Positions 8,093 through 16,718 of a stretch of 64,000 nt of DNA are shown one piece after another (position 1 is the first letter of the stretch; each line of letters opens with the position of its first letter). Made by a program: the position numbers and the translations under genes. The notes below the pieces were generated by a model. It did not search any database, had not been told where the DNA came from, and worked only from the letters and a program-made list of their open reading frames with translations. Source of the stretch: JAILEN01 sp036723975 (GTDB lineage Bacteria > Bacillota > Clostridia > Lachnospirales > Lachnospiraceae); assembly GCA_036723975.1 (NCBI GenBank), contig DAIMGJ010000001.1:1-64000 (forward strand), read 5' to 3'.

Positions 8093-10510
8093 CTATGATT
8101 CCTTGAAGGTCACAATGGTAACTCCGGCATCTCCTTCTCCGTATTCACCCAAACGATAGGATGCAACCACACGGTTTCTACGAAGGAAATCATGAACCGC
8201 ACTTCGCAGTGCTCCGGTTCCCTTTCCGTGTACCACTCTTACCTGGCTAAGATGGGAAATATAAGCATCATCCAAATACTTATCCAAAGCAACAATGGCT
8301 TCATCCACCGTCATGCCTAAAAGCTGAATCTCCGCAGAAATGGACCCGGCTTTGCTAAATGCTCCGGCGCCCTTTGCCACACCCGCTTTTCTTTGCTTCT
8401 TTGTGGCCTTGCCATACGGATTGGTTTCCTCAACCAGTTCCAAATCCGAAACCTTTACCTTGGAATGCATAATGCCCATCTGTACTTCCAAATTTCCTTT
8501 CGCATCCGGAAGGGTGTGAACGGTACCTGTAATGTTCATGGAAAGTACTTTTACCGTGTCACCAAAACGAAGAGACTTCGGATCCACCGCTTTTGTGGGT
8601 TTCTTTTGTACCGAGGCGACTGCCTTCGACTGGGTAGATTTTAGTTTCTTTCCAAGCTTTGCACGTTCCTGCTCTATCTTTGACATATCAGGATTTGCAT
8701 CGCCATACTTGTTAATATTTCGGATTGCAGCATCCGCATTGTTCTTTGCGTCCAAAAGAATATTGGCCGCCTTTTCGTTGGCCTCGCGAATAATACGATC
8801 CTTTTGCTCCTCAATCTTGTCGTACTTGCCCTTATAAGATTCCTTTAACCGTTCTATTTTAGCTTTCGCAGCAACAATCTCGGCATGTTCTTTTTCCATT
8901 GCCACACGCTTTTGTTCCAAATCCACAAAAAGATGATCGAAGGACTTGTCCGTCTCATCCATATGCATTTTCGCCTGATCCAATACTTCTTTTTCAAGGC
9001 CCAGTTTTTTTGAAATTGCAAAGGCATTACTCTTTCCCGGAACACCGATCAGAAGGCGATAGGTCGGGGATAAGGTTTCCACGTCAAACTCACAGCTGGC
9101 GTTTTCCACATCACTTGCCGAAAGCGCATACATCTTAAGTTCGGAATAGTGGGTGGTAGCCATGCAAAGAGCACCGAGAGCATGGACTTTTTCCAAAATT
9201 GACTGTGCCAATGCCGCGCCTTCGTTGGGATCCGTTCCGGAGCAAAGCTCATCGAATAACACCAGCACATTATCCTCGGAAGTCTTTTTCTTTAACCCGT
9301 CAAAAATACGTACAATATTTGTCATATGGGAAGAAAAGGTTGAAAGAGACTGCTCAATACTCTGCTCGTCTCCGATATCTGCATATATCTCCGAAAAGAT
9401 GGGAATCTCGCTTCCGTCCTTTGCAGGCACAAATAAGCCGGATTGCGCCATCAAAGAAAGCAGGCCTACTGTTTTTAGGGCAACCGTCTTTCCACCCGTA
9501 TTGGGTCCTGTTACAATGAGTGTATGGTAATCACTTCCGATACGGATATCTAAAGGCACCACTTTCTTTTGATCCAAAAGAGGATGACGGGCCGCCTTAA
9601 ACTTTAGTTCCCCGCGTTCCTTTACTTTCGGCATGGAAGCGTTTAATTCTTTGGCATATAAAGCCTTTGCAAAAATAAAGTCCATGCGAGAGAGAATGCG
9701 ATAATCATTGGCAATTACATCGATTTCCAAAGCAACCTTTTCGGATAGTTCTTTTAAGATGCGATTAATCTCTTCTTTTTCTTTTAATTCCAGTTCGCGA
9801 ACTTCGTTATTTAATGCAACTACCGCAATCGGTTCAATAAACAAGGTTGCTCCGGATGCAGACTGATCATGTACCATTCCGGAGATTACGGATTTAAACT
9901 CGGCACGTACCGGTAAGCAGTACCGTCCACCTCTTGTGGTAATCACCGTTTCCTGCAGACAGTCGCGGACACTTGGTTTGGAGAGCATGGAATTTAACTC
10001 GCCACGAATCTTTTCATTGGCACGCTGCTTGCTTCGACGAATGGAATGCAGCTCCGGTGATGCATCATCGGAAATCTCATCTTCCGATAAAATGCATTTT
10101 GCGATTTCTTTCTGCAAATACTCCACCGGGTCGAGATTTAAAAACATTTCCGTTAAGGAGTCATTGATCTCATTGCCACGTTCGTCACGAACACCAAACT
10201 CTCTGGCACGCTTCGTCACCAAAAGAAGCTGGGAAACCAGAAGAAGTTCTGCAGGGCCAAGCACGCTGCCTATCTCCAAACGTTTCTTATAGACTTCCAT
10301 ATCCGTAATTCCGGCATAGGAAATCTCGCCGTACTTAAACACACGGGTCAGTGCATCGGATGTCTGTGCTAAAAACTTTTCAACTTCCGTAAGTTTATGA
10401 GAAGGCCTTATATTCTTGCAATATTCTTTTCCTGCATCAGATGTTGCAAAACCTTCTAACTGTTCTATTATTTTTTCAAATTCCAATGTCTGTAAAACTT
10501 TTTTATTCAT
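8093..10510 (-). CDS. mutS2: MutS2 ATPase with Smr domain
   Basis: An 805-residue MutS2, a clamp-like ATPase that in Firmicutes acts on recombination intermediates and collided ribosomes. The N-terminal lever/clamp region is followed by Walker A TGPNTGGKT near residue 335 and Walker B VLVLFDELCSGTDP. A long charged coiled coil (about 520-640) comes next. The C-terminal Smr domain (about 730-805) has LGMTVDEAI, VRVVHGKGTGALR and a final beta strand. The mismatch-recognition domain of MutS1 is absent, as expected. The length is normal for the family. It stands alone, 82 bases from yhaM and separated from rplQ by a terminator. Confidence 0.95.
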   Translation of the reverse strand: MNKKVLQTLEFEKIIEQLEGFATSDAGKEYCKNIRPSHKLTEVEKFLAQTSDALTRVFKYGEISYAGITDMEVYKKRLEIGSVLGPAELLLVSQLLLVTKRAREFGVRDERGNEINDSLTEMFLNLDPVEYLQKEIAKCILSEDEISDDASPELHSIRRSKQRANEKIRGELNSMLSKPSVRDCLQETVITTRGGRYCLPVRAEFKSVISGMVHDQSASGATLFIEPIAVVALNNEVRELELKEKEEINRILKELSEKVALEIDVIANDYRILSRMDFIFAKALYAKELNASMPKVKERGELKFKAARHPLLDQKKVVPLDIRIGSDYHTLIVTGPNTGGKTVALKTVGLLSLMAQSGLFVPAKDGSEIPIFSEIYADIGDEQSIEQSLSTFSSHMTNIVRIFDGLKKKTSEDNVLVLFDELCSGTDPNEGAALAQSILEKVHALGALCMATTHYSELKMYALSASDVENASCEFDVETLSPTYRLLIGVPGKSNAFAISKKLGLEKEVLDQAKMHMDETDKSFDHLFVDLEQKRVAMEKEHAEIVAAKAKIERLKESYKGKYDKIEEQKDRIIREANEKAANILLDAKNNADAAIRNINKYGDANPDMSKIEQERAKLGKKLKSTQSKAVASVQKKPTKAVDPKSLRFGDTVKVLSMNITGTVHTLPDAKGNLEVQMGIMHSKVKVSDLELVEETNPYGKATKKQRKAGVAKGAGAFSKAGSISAEIQLLGMTVDEAIVALDKYLDDAYISHLSQVRVVHGKGTGALRSAVHDFLRRNRVVASYRLGEYGEGDAGVTIVTFKES

Positions 10511-10581
10511 GAGATGTATTATACCCTATTTCATCCCATATTTACTACAAAGGATTTGAGATAAAAAAACTCCGGGAAAAA

Positions 10582-10611
10582 AAGAAGGCAGAGAATCATC
10601 TCTGCCTTCTT
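10582..10611 (-). terminator. Terminator of the ribosomal protein cluster
   Basis: A 13-bp perfect stem (AAGAAGGCAGAGA / TCTCTGCCTTCTT) with a 4-base loop is followed on the minus strand by seven T. It is 13 bases past the rplQ stop and ends the long ribosomal operon. Confidence 0.95.
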
Positions 10612-10624
10612 AAAGGTTTAAAAA

Positions 10625-11149
10625 TTATACTAACTCAAGAACAACTTCTAAAGCGCCGTCACCCTTACGCTGACCAATCTTGATGATACGTGTGTATCCA
10701 CCGTTGCGTCCTTCGTACTTCGGTGCGATTTCCTCGAAAAGCTTTGTAGCGATATCTACATTCTTTGTATCACGCTTATGCTCACCCTTCTCAGTTACGG
10801 TATAAACAACCTTGTTGATCTGACGACGAGCGTGAAGACGAGAAGGCATATCCTTCTTAATCTTCTTATCTACTGTATCATATACAGTAACTTTCTTTCC
10901 GTCTACAACTTCTTTTACGCGCTTTCCATCTTTATCTTTACGAGCAACCTTAGCCTGAACGGTAACTTCTTCGAAGTTATCCTTTTCTTTGATTGCAAGA
11001 GCGATAAGACCTTCAGCAATCTTAGCTACTTCCTTAGCCTTAGCTTCGGTAGTAACAATCTTGCCGTGCTGTAATAACTGAGTTGTCTGGTTTCTAAGAA
11101 GAGCTTTTCTTTGAGAAGAAGTTCTGCTTAATTTTCTGTACTTTGCCAT
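10625..11149 (-). CDS. rplQ: 50S ribosomal protein L17 with insertion
   Basis: L17 of the large subunit, located near the peptide exit tunnel. The N-terminus RKLSRTSSQRKALLRN and C-terminus GYTRIIKIGQRKGDGA are canonical. At 174 residues it is about 50 longer than most bacterial L17. The extra part (about 62-108) is rich in Lys, Asp and Val and lies between the helical core and the MPSRLHARRQ segment. It is the last gene of the alpha operon, as is usual. Confidence 0.97.
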   Translation of the reverse strand: MAKYRKLSRTSSQRKALLRNQTTQLLQHGKIVTTEAKAKEVAKIAEGLIALAIKEKDNFEEVTVQAKVARKDKDGKRVKEVVDGKKVTVYDTVDKKIKKDMPSRLHARRQINKVVYTVTEKGEHKRDTKNVDIATKLFEEIAPKYEGRNGGYTRIIKIGQRKGDGALEVVLELV

Positions 11150-11271
11150 AATTTTACCTCTCTTTCGGCGCTATGACTTTTCTGCCCTTCGGACTTATGA
11201 AAAATCAATGTTTGGAGTCGGGTTTTTCACGCTTTGGATTTACAAAAACCTGATAGTTACATGGGTAACGA

Positions 11272-12234
11272 TTATTCGTCACCTGCTTTTAAGGATAATC
11301 CCATATCAGATAGCTTCTGAAGTACTTCTTCCAAAGACTTACGTCCAAGGTTACGTACCTTCATCATATCATCAGAGGTCTTATCACATAATTCCTTAAC
11401 AGTACCGATTCCTGCTCTCTTTAAGCAGTTATAAGAACGAACAGAAAGTTCAAGTTCTTCGATCGGCATCTCTAAGTTCTTGTCCTTACCTTCTTCGGAA
11501 GATGAATCACCGATAACCTGAAGCTCATCTGCTGCTTCAGAAAGGTTAATGAAGAGATTTAAGTGCTCACTCAATACCTTTGCAGCAAGTGAAACAGCCT
11601 CATCCGGAGCAAGAGTACCGTTTGTATAAACATCTAATGTAAGCTTATCATAATCGGTAACCTGTCCTACACGGGTGTTTTCCACCTTCATGTTTACGCG
11701 TTCAATCGGAGTGTAGATAGAATCTACAGCGATAACGCCAATCGGAGTTTCTTCTGTTTTGTTCTTGTCAGAACCAACATATCCACGTCCGTTTGTGATG
11801 GTAAGTTCCATATATAACTTGCTATCAGCGCCACCGTTAAGGTTTGCGATAACAAGATCCGGATTCATAACTTCAATGTCTGAATCAAAACGAATATCGG
11901 ATGCACGCACAACGCCTTCACCCTCAAACTCAAGGTAAGCAGTCTTAACTTCATCTGTCTTTGAGTTGTTGCGAAGTGCCAATTCCTTGATGTTCATAAT
12001 GATTTCAGAAACATCTTCCTTTACGCCTGGAATAGATGCGAACTCATGAAGAACGCCATCAATCTTAACCTGGCTGACAGCTGTACCCGGAAGAGATGAA
12101 AGCATAATTCTGCGAAGTGAATTACCAAGAGTAATTCCATATCCTCTCTCAAGTGGGTCAACTACGAATTTACCGTACTTATTGTCTTCTGAAATCTCTG
12201 CGATCTCAATATTTGGTTTCTCAAAATCAAGCAT
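11272..12234 (-). CDS. rpoA: RNA polymerase alpha subunit
   Basis: RNA polymerase alpha, 320 residues. The N-terminal dimerisation domain (about 1-230) carries ERGYGITLGNSLRRIMLSS. A linker rich in Glu and Ser is followed by the C-terminal DNA-binding domain (about 250-312, LSVRSYNCLKRAGI... VRNLGRKSLEE). AGGAGG lies 8 bases before ATG. It is encoded between rpsD and rplQ. The 122 bases to rplQ hold only a small GTTAC/GTAAC hairpin that I can see. Confidence 0.98.
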   Translation of the reverse strand: MLDFEKPNIEIAEISEDNKYGKFVVDPLERGYGITLGNSLRRIMLSSLPGTAVSQVKIDGVLHEFASIPGVKEDVSEIIMNIKELALRNNSKTDEVKTAYLEFEGEGVVRASDIRFDSDIEVMNPDLVIANLNGGADSKLYMELTITNGRGYVGSDKNKTEETPIGVIAVDSIYTPIERVNMKVENTRVGQVTDYDKLTLDVYTNGTLAPDEAVSLAAKVLSEHLNLFINLSEAADELQVIGDSSSEEGKDKNLEMPIEELELSVRSYNCLKRAGIGTVKELCDKTSDDMMKVRNLGRKSLEEVLQKLSDMGLSLKAGDE

Positions 12235-12270
12235 TCAAGAATCCTCCTTTTCCAGATGTTTAATTCGCTC

Positions 12271-12864
12271 TTACTTAGAATATAATTCGACGATAAGCAT
12301 TTCGTCAACCGGTACGTCGATCTGATCTCTGTTCGGAAGCTCTTTGATAGTTGCTACCATCTTATCAGCATCATAGTCAATCCATTCAGGAACAACTCTT
12401 CCACCGGTAACTTCGGTAATCTCTTTAAATCTGGTCATGGACTGAGCAGATTCTTTTAATGCGATAACATCACCCGGTTTAACAAGGTATGAAGGAATAT
12501 TAACTACCTTACCGTTAACGGTAACGAACTTATGTCCTACAACCTGTCTTGATTCACGACGTGTACGAGCAAGACCCATGCGGAAAACAACGTTATCCAA
12601 ACGACTTTCAAGCATGGTCATAAGGTTTTCACCAGTCATACCCTTCTGGTTAGCTGCCTTTTCATAGTAGTTACGGAAAGGTTTCTCTAATACACCATAG
12701 ATGAATTTTGCTTTCTGCTTTTCTCTTAACTGAAGACCATACTCAGATGTCTTACGGTTAGATCTTGTTAATTTTCTTTTAGATTTTTTATCTACTCCTA
12801 AATATGCAGGCTCTAATCCAAGAGATCTACATCTTTTAAGGATAGGTGTTTTATTAACTGCCAT
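12271..12864 (-). CDS. rpsD: 30S ribosomal protein S4
   Basis: S4, a primary assembly protein of the small subunit, 197 residues. It has the N-terminal domain and the S4 RNA-binding domain (about 90-150, LESRLDNVVFRMGLARTRRE). The N-terminal zinc cysteines found in some S4 proteins are missing (only Cys12), so this is the zinc-free type. It sits inside the alpha operon (rpsM-rpsK-rpsD-rpoA), unlike in Bacillus, where rpsD is separate. Confidence 0.97.
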   Translation of the reverse strand: MAVNKTPILKRCRSLGLEPAYLGVDKKSKRKLTRSNRKTSEYGLQLREKQKAKFIYGVLEKPFRNYYEKAANQKGMTGENLMTMLESRLDNVVFRMGLARTRRESRQVVGHKFVTVNGKVVNIPSYLVKPGDVIALKESAQSMTRFKEITEVTGGRVVPEWIDYDADKMVATIKELPNRDQIDVPVDEMLIVELYSK

Positions 12865-12882
12865 CTTAAAATATCCCTCCTA

Positions 12883-13275
12883 TTAGACTCTTCTACGCTT
12901 TGGTGGACGACAACCATTGTGTGGTACAGGGGTTACGTCACGGATAGATAATACATCAATACCACATGCAGCGAGTGCACGAATAGCTGCTTCTCTACCT
13001 GAACCCGGTCCCTTTACGAACACATCTACTGTCTTTAATCCGTGTGGAAGTGCAGCCTTTGCTGCAGTCTCAGCTGCCATCTGTGCAGCATACGGAGTAG
13101 ATTTTCTTGAACCTCTAAATCCTAAGCCACCTGCACTTGCCCATGAAAGAGCATTACCCTGAGCATCTGTTAATGTAACGATAGTGTTATTGAAAGATGC
13201 CTGAATATGTGCCTGGCCATGTTCAACGTTTTTCTTTACACGCTTTTTTGTCACTTTCTTTGTAACTTTAGCCAT
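12883..13275 (-). CDS. rpsK: 30S ribosomal protein S11
   Basis: S11 of the platform of the small subunit, 130 residues, canonical length. Conserved segments are HIQASFNNTIVTLTDAQGN, ASAGGLGFRGSRKSTPYAAQ and the basic C-terminus PHNGCRPPKRRRV. It lies 18 bases before rpsD. Confidence 0.98.
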   Translation of the reverse strand: MAKVTKKVTKKRVKKNVEHGQAHIQASFNNTIVTLTDAQGNALSWASAGGLGFRGSRKSTPYAAQMAAETAAKAALPHGLKTVDVFVKGPGSGREAAIRALAACGIDVLSIRDVTPVPHNGCRPPKRRRV

Positions 13276-13299
13276 ATCTAAACTAACCTACTTTCTTAA

Positions 13300-13376
13300 T
13301 ATTAAAACAATAAATTCTATAGAAGTTCTGCTCACTTACGCTCGCAGAACGCCCTCACGCAACAAGTTGCTCCGGG
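13300..13376 (-). other. Hairpin-rich spacer between rpsM and rpsK
   Basis: The 101 bases between the rpsM stop and rpsK carry two GC-rich hairpins on the minus strand. One directly follows the rpsM stop, with GCCC/GGGC outer arms and an inner GCAAC-TT-GTTGC. The second has GTTCTGC/GCAGAAC arms and a loop reading GAGCGTAAGTGA. No T-run follows, so they are not standard terminators. They may be processing signals or copies of a short repeated element. Confidence 0.5.
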
Positions 13377-13748
13377 CTATTTCTTTTTATTAGCAACAGT
13401 ACGCTTCGGTCCCTTACGGGTTCTTGCGTTGGTCTTAGTCTTCTGTCCACGAACAGGAAGACCCTTTCTGTGACGGATACCACGATAGCATCCAATCTCC
13501 TGTAATCTCTTAATGTTAAGAGCTACATCTCTTCTTAAATCACCTTCAACAAGGATTCCTGCCTTGTCAATAGCTTCACTGATTTTCTTAACTTCTTCAT
13601 CGGTAAGATCCTTAACACGAGTATCAGGATTTACACCTGCTGCTTCTAATAATTCATTAGAAGTAGCTCTACCGATTCCGTAAATGTAAGTTAAACCAAT
13701 TTCAATTCTTTTTTCTCTTGGTAAATCTACACCTGCGATACGAGCCAT
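13377..13748 (-). CDS. rpsM: 30S ribosomal protein S13
   Basis: S13 of the small-subunit head, which contacts tRNA and S19; 123 residues. It has the N-terminal MARIAGVDLPREKRIEIGL, helix-two-turn-helix and C-terminal basic tail (GQKTKTNARTRKGPKR). The start is ATG at 13748, 9 bases after GGAGGT. A TTG nine bases upstream abuts the ribosome-binding site and is rejected. It follows a long folded spacer after rpmJ. Confidence 0.97.
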   Translation of the reverse strand: MARIAGVDLPREKRIEIGLTYIYGIGRATSNELLEAAGVNPDTRVKDLTDEEVKKISEAIDKAGILVEGDLRRDVALNIKRLQEIGCYRGIRHRKGLPVRGQKTKTNARTRKGPKRTVANKKK

Positions 13749-13764
13749 GTGTGTCAAACCTCCA

Positions 13765-13984
13765 TAATGTTAAATACTAATAGGAACAAAGAATCCGTCC
13801 AATATACAGCTCCGGTTGCCCGGCCTGAAATGTGTGTATACCTTCATAATTCTTCTTTTGCGTCAAACGCAACAATGACATTCCTTCTCCGGTATGTTAA
13901 GAAGAAATGTCCAAAGTATATTATGAACAGTAAAGTTAGATGGACTTTACTGCAGCCGCCATAAAATACTGCGAGACAAAAAAA
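13765..13984 (-). promoter_or_regulatory. Structured spacer between rpmJ and rpsM
   Basis: A 220-base untranslated spacer, long for this operon. On the minus strand it holds a perfect 9-bp hairpin (CAGTAAAGT/ACTTTACTG, 13928-13952, 7-base loop), then a TTGCGT-TTG-ACGCAA hairpin, and a CCGG-GCAA-CCGG hairpin with a GNRA-type loop just upstream of rpsM. No open frame fits. In other bacteria, S4 represses the alpha operon by binding a folded RNA before rpsM. The position suggests a similar role here, but I cannot match a known leader class. Confidence 0.5.
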
Positions 13985-14098
13985 TTAGCCCTGTCTCTGT
14001 TTGTGTTTTGGGTTTTCGCAGATAATGCGAATGCTACCCTTACGCTTAATAACCTTGCACTTTTCGCACATAGGCTTCACTGAAGACCTTACTTTCAT
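13985..14098 (-). CDS. rpmJ: 50S ribosomal protein L36
   Basis: L36, the smallest large-subunit protein, 37 residues. It begins MKVRSSVKPM and carries the zinc ligands CEKC, a third Cys in IICEN and a His (PKHKQ). AGGAGG lies 5 bases before ATG. It is the first gene after the internal promoter at 14176-14204, so it heads the alpha operon rpmJ-rpsM-rpsK-rpsD-rpoA-rplQ. Confidence 0.97.
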   Translation of the reverse strand: MKVRSSVKPMCEKCKVIKRKGSIRIICENPKHKQRQG

Positions 14099-14130
14099 AA
14101 TGTCCTCCTTTCTTAACTAAATGTGATTAG

Positions 14131-14153
14131 GGAACGTAAACTGTATACGTTCC
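14131..14153 (-). promoter_or_regulatory. Leader hairpin upstream of rpmJ
   Basis: An 8-bp perfect stem (GGAACGTA/TACGTTCC, 7-base loop) lies in the short leader between the predicted start site near 14169 and the rpmJ ribosome-binding site. There is no T-run. It may stabilise or regulate the transcript. Confidence 0.45.
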
Positions 14154-14175
14154 TTACGATAAGCGTCCGCATGAT

Positions 14176-14204
14176 ATTATACAATCAAATTTGCAAAGAT
14201 GCAA
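14176..14204 (-). promoter_or_regulatory. Internal promoter of the alpha operon
   Basis: A vegetative-type promoter on the minus strand: -35 TTGCAT (14199-14204), 17-base spacer, consensus -10 TATAAT (14176-14181). It lies in the 118-base gap between infA and rpmJ and would give the alpha operon its own transcription. Confidence 0.8.
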
Positions 14205-14216
14205 GAAGTTTTTTGC

Positions 14217-14435
14217 TTACTTATCACGCCAAATAATTCTTCCCTTTGTAAGATCATAAGGCGACATCTCAATGGTTACCTTATCGCCCGGAAGAATACG
14301 GATATAGTTCATACGAAGCTTTCCACTGATGTGCGCTAAAATCTGATGACCGTTTTCAAGTTCAACAGAAAACATAGCATTTGGCAGCTTTTCCAATACG
14401 GTTCCTTCTACTTCGATTACATCTGCTTTTGACAT
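14217..14435 (-). CDS. infA: Translation initiation factor IF-1
   Basis: IF-1, a 72-residue S1-type OB-fold protein that binds the A site of the 30S subunit during initiation. It is canonical throughout (VEGTVLEKLPNAMFSVELENGH, GDKVTIEMSPYDLTKGRI). Its start overlaps the KOW-protein gene by 19 bases. Confidence 0.98.
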   Translation of the reverse strand: MSKADVIEVEGTVLEKLPNAMFSVELENGHQILAHISGKLRMNYIRILPGDKVTIEMSPYDLTKGRIIWRDK

Positions 14436-14692
14436 TGTATACTCCTTAAATATTTCTTTGTCACTTTTCTTGCCAGCTCATCCGTCATTTCAGTTTTACC
14501 GGATAAGCACTCAAGTACTTCCTGTGGCAAATTCTTAATGACCTGAATGTGTTTTTGTTTTTTTCGCTTCATATTCTCAATGGTTTTGTTTTTTCCATTG
14601 ATTAAAAAAACAAAAGATTCGTCCCTTTTATAAATCACATAAATCTCATCTTTATCGTGACCGCACAAGGACTTTGCCATTTCGACTTTCAT
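14417..14692 (-). CDS. KOW-domain RNA-binding protein (L14e-like)
   Basis: A 91-residue basic protein with an N-terminal KOW/SH3-like fold (VEMAKSLCGHDKDEIYVIYKRDESFVFLINGKNKTI) and a lysine-rich C-terminal helix. Similar small proteins occur next to infA in many Clostridia and resemble archaeal/eukaryotic L14e. A role in ribosome assembly or translation is inferred from place and fold only. It overlaps infA and lies 7 bases after adk, where map is usually found in related gene orders. Confidence 0.8.
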   Translation of the reverse strand: MKVEMAKSLCGHDKDEIYVIYKRDESFVFLINGKNKTIENMKRKKQKHIQVIKNLPQEVLECLSGKTEMTDELARKVTKKYLRSIQCQKQM

Positions 14693-14699
14693 AAATCAC

Positions 14700-15341
14700 C
14701 TACGAAAGAATCTTTACAATCTCATCGAACACTTCTTCCATTGGAAGAGTTCCGTCTACTGTCTTTAAGATTCCGGCTTTGTTGTAATAATCGATAAGTG
14801 GCTGAGTCTGTTCATGATAAACATCAAGTCTCTTCTGAACTGTCTCCGGCTTATCATCATCACGAAGAACAAGCTTTGCTCCACAATTATCACAAATGCC
14901 TTCCTGTTTCGGAGGAATTGCTACGATATGATAAGTAGCTCCGCAATCCAAACATGCGCGTCTTCCTGACATACGATTTACGATGTTTTCATCCGGCACG
15001 TTTACATCAATTGCATACTCCATCTTTTCACCGCTCTTTTCAAGAGCAGCGGTTAAGGCTTCGGCCTGAGGAATGGTTCTTGGGAATCCATCTAAAACAA
15101 AACCGTTTGCACAGTCATCTTCATGGATTCGATCCATAACTAAGTCACAAGTAAGTTCATCCGGAACAAGAAGTCCCTGATCCATGTATTCCTTCGCTTT
15201 CTTTCCAAGCTCTGTGCCGTTTTTGATGTTGGCACGGAAAATATCTCCAGTGGAAATGTGGGGAATACCATATTTGCCGGCAATCTGTTTTGCCTGAGTT
15301 CCCTTACCTGCTCCCGGAGCACCTAACATAATTATCTTCAT
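14700..15341 (-). CDS. adk: Adenylate kinase
   Basis: Adenylate kinase, 213 residues, balancing ATP, ADP and AMP. P-loop GAPGAGKGTQ, DGFPRT in the NMP region, and a zinc-type LID with two Cys pairs (CLDCGATYH... GICDNCGAKL). The start is ATG at 15341 (MKIIMLGAPGAGKG), just after GGAGG; the upstream in-frame extension has no counterpart in the family. It follows secY, as is usual in the spc operon. Confidence 0.97.
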   Translation of the reverse strand: MKIIMLGAPGAGKGTQAKQIAGKYGIPHISTGDIFRANIKNGTELGKKAKEYMDQGLLVPDELTCDLVMDRIHEDDCANGFVLDGFPRTIPQAEALTAALEKSGEKMEYAIDVNVPDENIVNRMSGRRACLDCGATYHIVAIPPKQEGICDNCGAKLVLRDDDKPETVQKRLDVYHEQTQPLIDYYNKAGILKTVDGTLPMEEVFDEIVKILS

Positions 15342-15404
15342 ATATAACCTCCGTAATATACCACTTATGGAGATACGTATAGCGCGTATCTCCATAGAAG
15401 TGAA

Positions 15405-16718
15405 TTATTCGCTCAAAAATCCCTTGTAGTTACGAACTAACATCTGAGATTCAATCTGCTTTAATGTTTCAACGATTACACCAACAATAATGATGATGGA
15501 TGTTCCACCGAAGGAAACACCTGCGCTGAATAAGCCGTTAAATATAATCGGCAAAATGGATACAATGGCAAGACCGATTGCACCGATAAGTACGATACGA
15601 TTTAACACGCTTGTCAAATAATCCGATGTCGGCTTGCCGGGACGAATACCCGGAATAAATCCGCCACGCTTCTTAAGATTGTCAGCAATCTCAAGAGGAT
15701 TAAACGTAATTGTTGTATAGAAAAATGCAAATGCAATGATCAAAAGAACATACACTAAAGCACCGATACTATACTTCCAGTTTGTCGGGTTGAACCAACG
15801 AGACTGAGATAAGCTGTATAAAATATCGTATCCAATTCCGGTTCCTGTATTCTTGCCCAAAAGTGTGGCAATGATTACCGGAGTCTGCATAATAGACTGT
15901 GCAAAGATTACCGGAATAACACCAGATGTGTTAACTTTCAGCGGAATGTAAGTTGAACTTCCGCCAACCTGTCTTCTTCCCTGTAATTTCTGGGAATACT
16001 GAACAGGAATTTTTCTTTCAGCACACTGTAATACTACTACAAGTACAACGACTGCAATAATGATTACAGCGATAACTGCTCCCGAAAGAACCTGCTTCGG
16101 TACAGTCTTTCCACTCATGAACTGCTCATATAAAGTAGCCAAGTCTGAAGGGATACGGGAAATAATGTTAATAACCAAAACGATGGAAATACCATTTCCC
16201 ACTCCATGTTCGGTGATCTGCTCACCAATCCACATCAAAACTGCGGAACCACCTGTTAAAACAGCCATCAAAAGTATAATGGAAAGTGCTCCGTTATCCT
16301 CTAAATAACCTCCACGGCTAAAGCTGATTGCCATAGCTCCGGATTCTAAGAGAGAAAGTCCAACAGTTACATAACGGGTAATTTTGTTGATTTTCTTTCT
16401 TCCATCCTCTCCATCACGCTGCAACTCTTCCAATTGCGGAATTGCAATTGTAAGAAGCTGCATAATAATGGATGCCGTAATGTAAGGAGTGATGTTCAAT
16501 GCAAACACAGACATCTGTTCAAAAGAACCGCCTGTGACTGCATCGAAAAAGTTCATTGCGTCACCCACTCCGGAAAACAGCTGCTTAAATACATCAGAGC
16601 TTACGCCCGGTACCGGCAACTGAGATCCAAATCTTACAACGATAAGCATTAAGAATGTGAAAAGAAGACCTTTTCTAATATCTTTAATTTTGAATGCATC
16701 GCGTAAGGTTCTAAACAT
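15405..16718 (-). CDS. secY: Protein translocase subunit SecY
   Basis: The pore subunit of the general secretion channel, 437 residues with ten hydrophobic segments. Typical stretches are FGSQLPVPGV near the N-terminus, PYITASIIMQLL, GVIPVIFAQSIM and FNPLEIADNLKK. The start codon overlaps the rplO stop by one base (TAATG), so it is translationally coupled. Confidence 0.98.
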   Translation of the reverse strand: MFRTLRDAFKIKDIRKGLLFTFLMLIVVRFGSQLPVPGVSSDVFKQLFSGVGDAMNFFDAVTGGSFEQMSVFALNITPYITASIIMQLLTIAIPQLEELQRDGEDGRKKINKITRYVTVGLSLLESGAMAISFSRGGYLEDNGALSIILLMAVLTGGSAVLMWIGEQITEHGVGNGISIVLVINIISRIPSDLATLYEQFMSGKTVPKQVLSGAVIAVIIIAVVVLVVVLQCAERKIPVQYSQKLQGRRQVGGSSTYIPLKVNTSGVIPVIFAQSIMQTPVIIATLLGKNTGTGIGYDILYSLSQSRWFNPTNWKYSIGALVYVLLIIAFAFFYTTITFNPLEIADNLKKRGGFIPGIRPGKPTSDYLTSVLNRIVLIGAIGLAIVSILPIIFNGLFSAGVSFGGTSIIIIVGVIVETLKQIESQMLVRNYKGFLSE

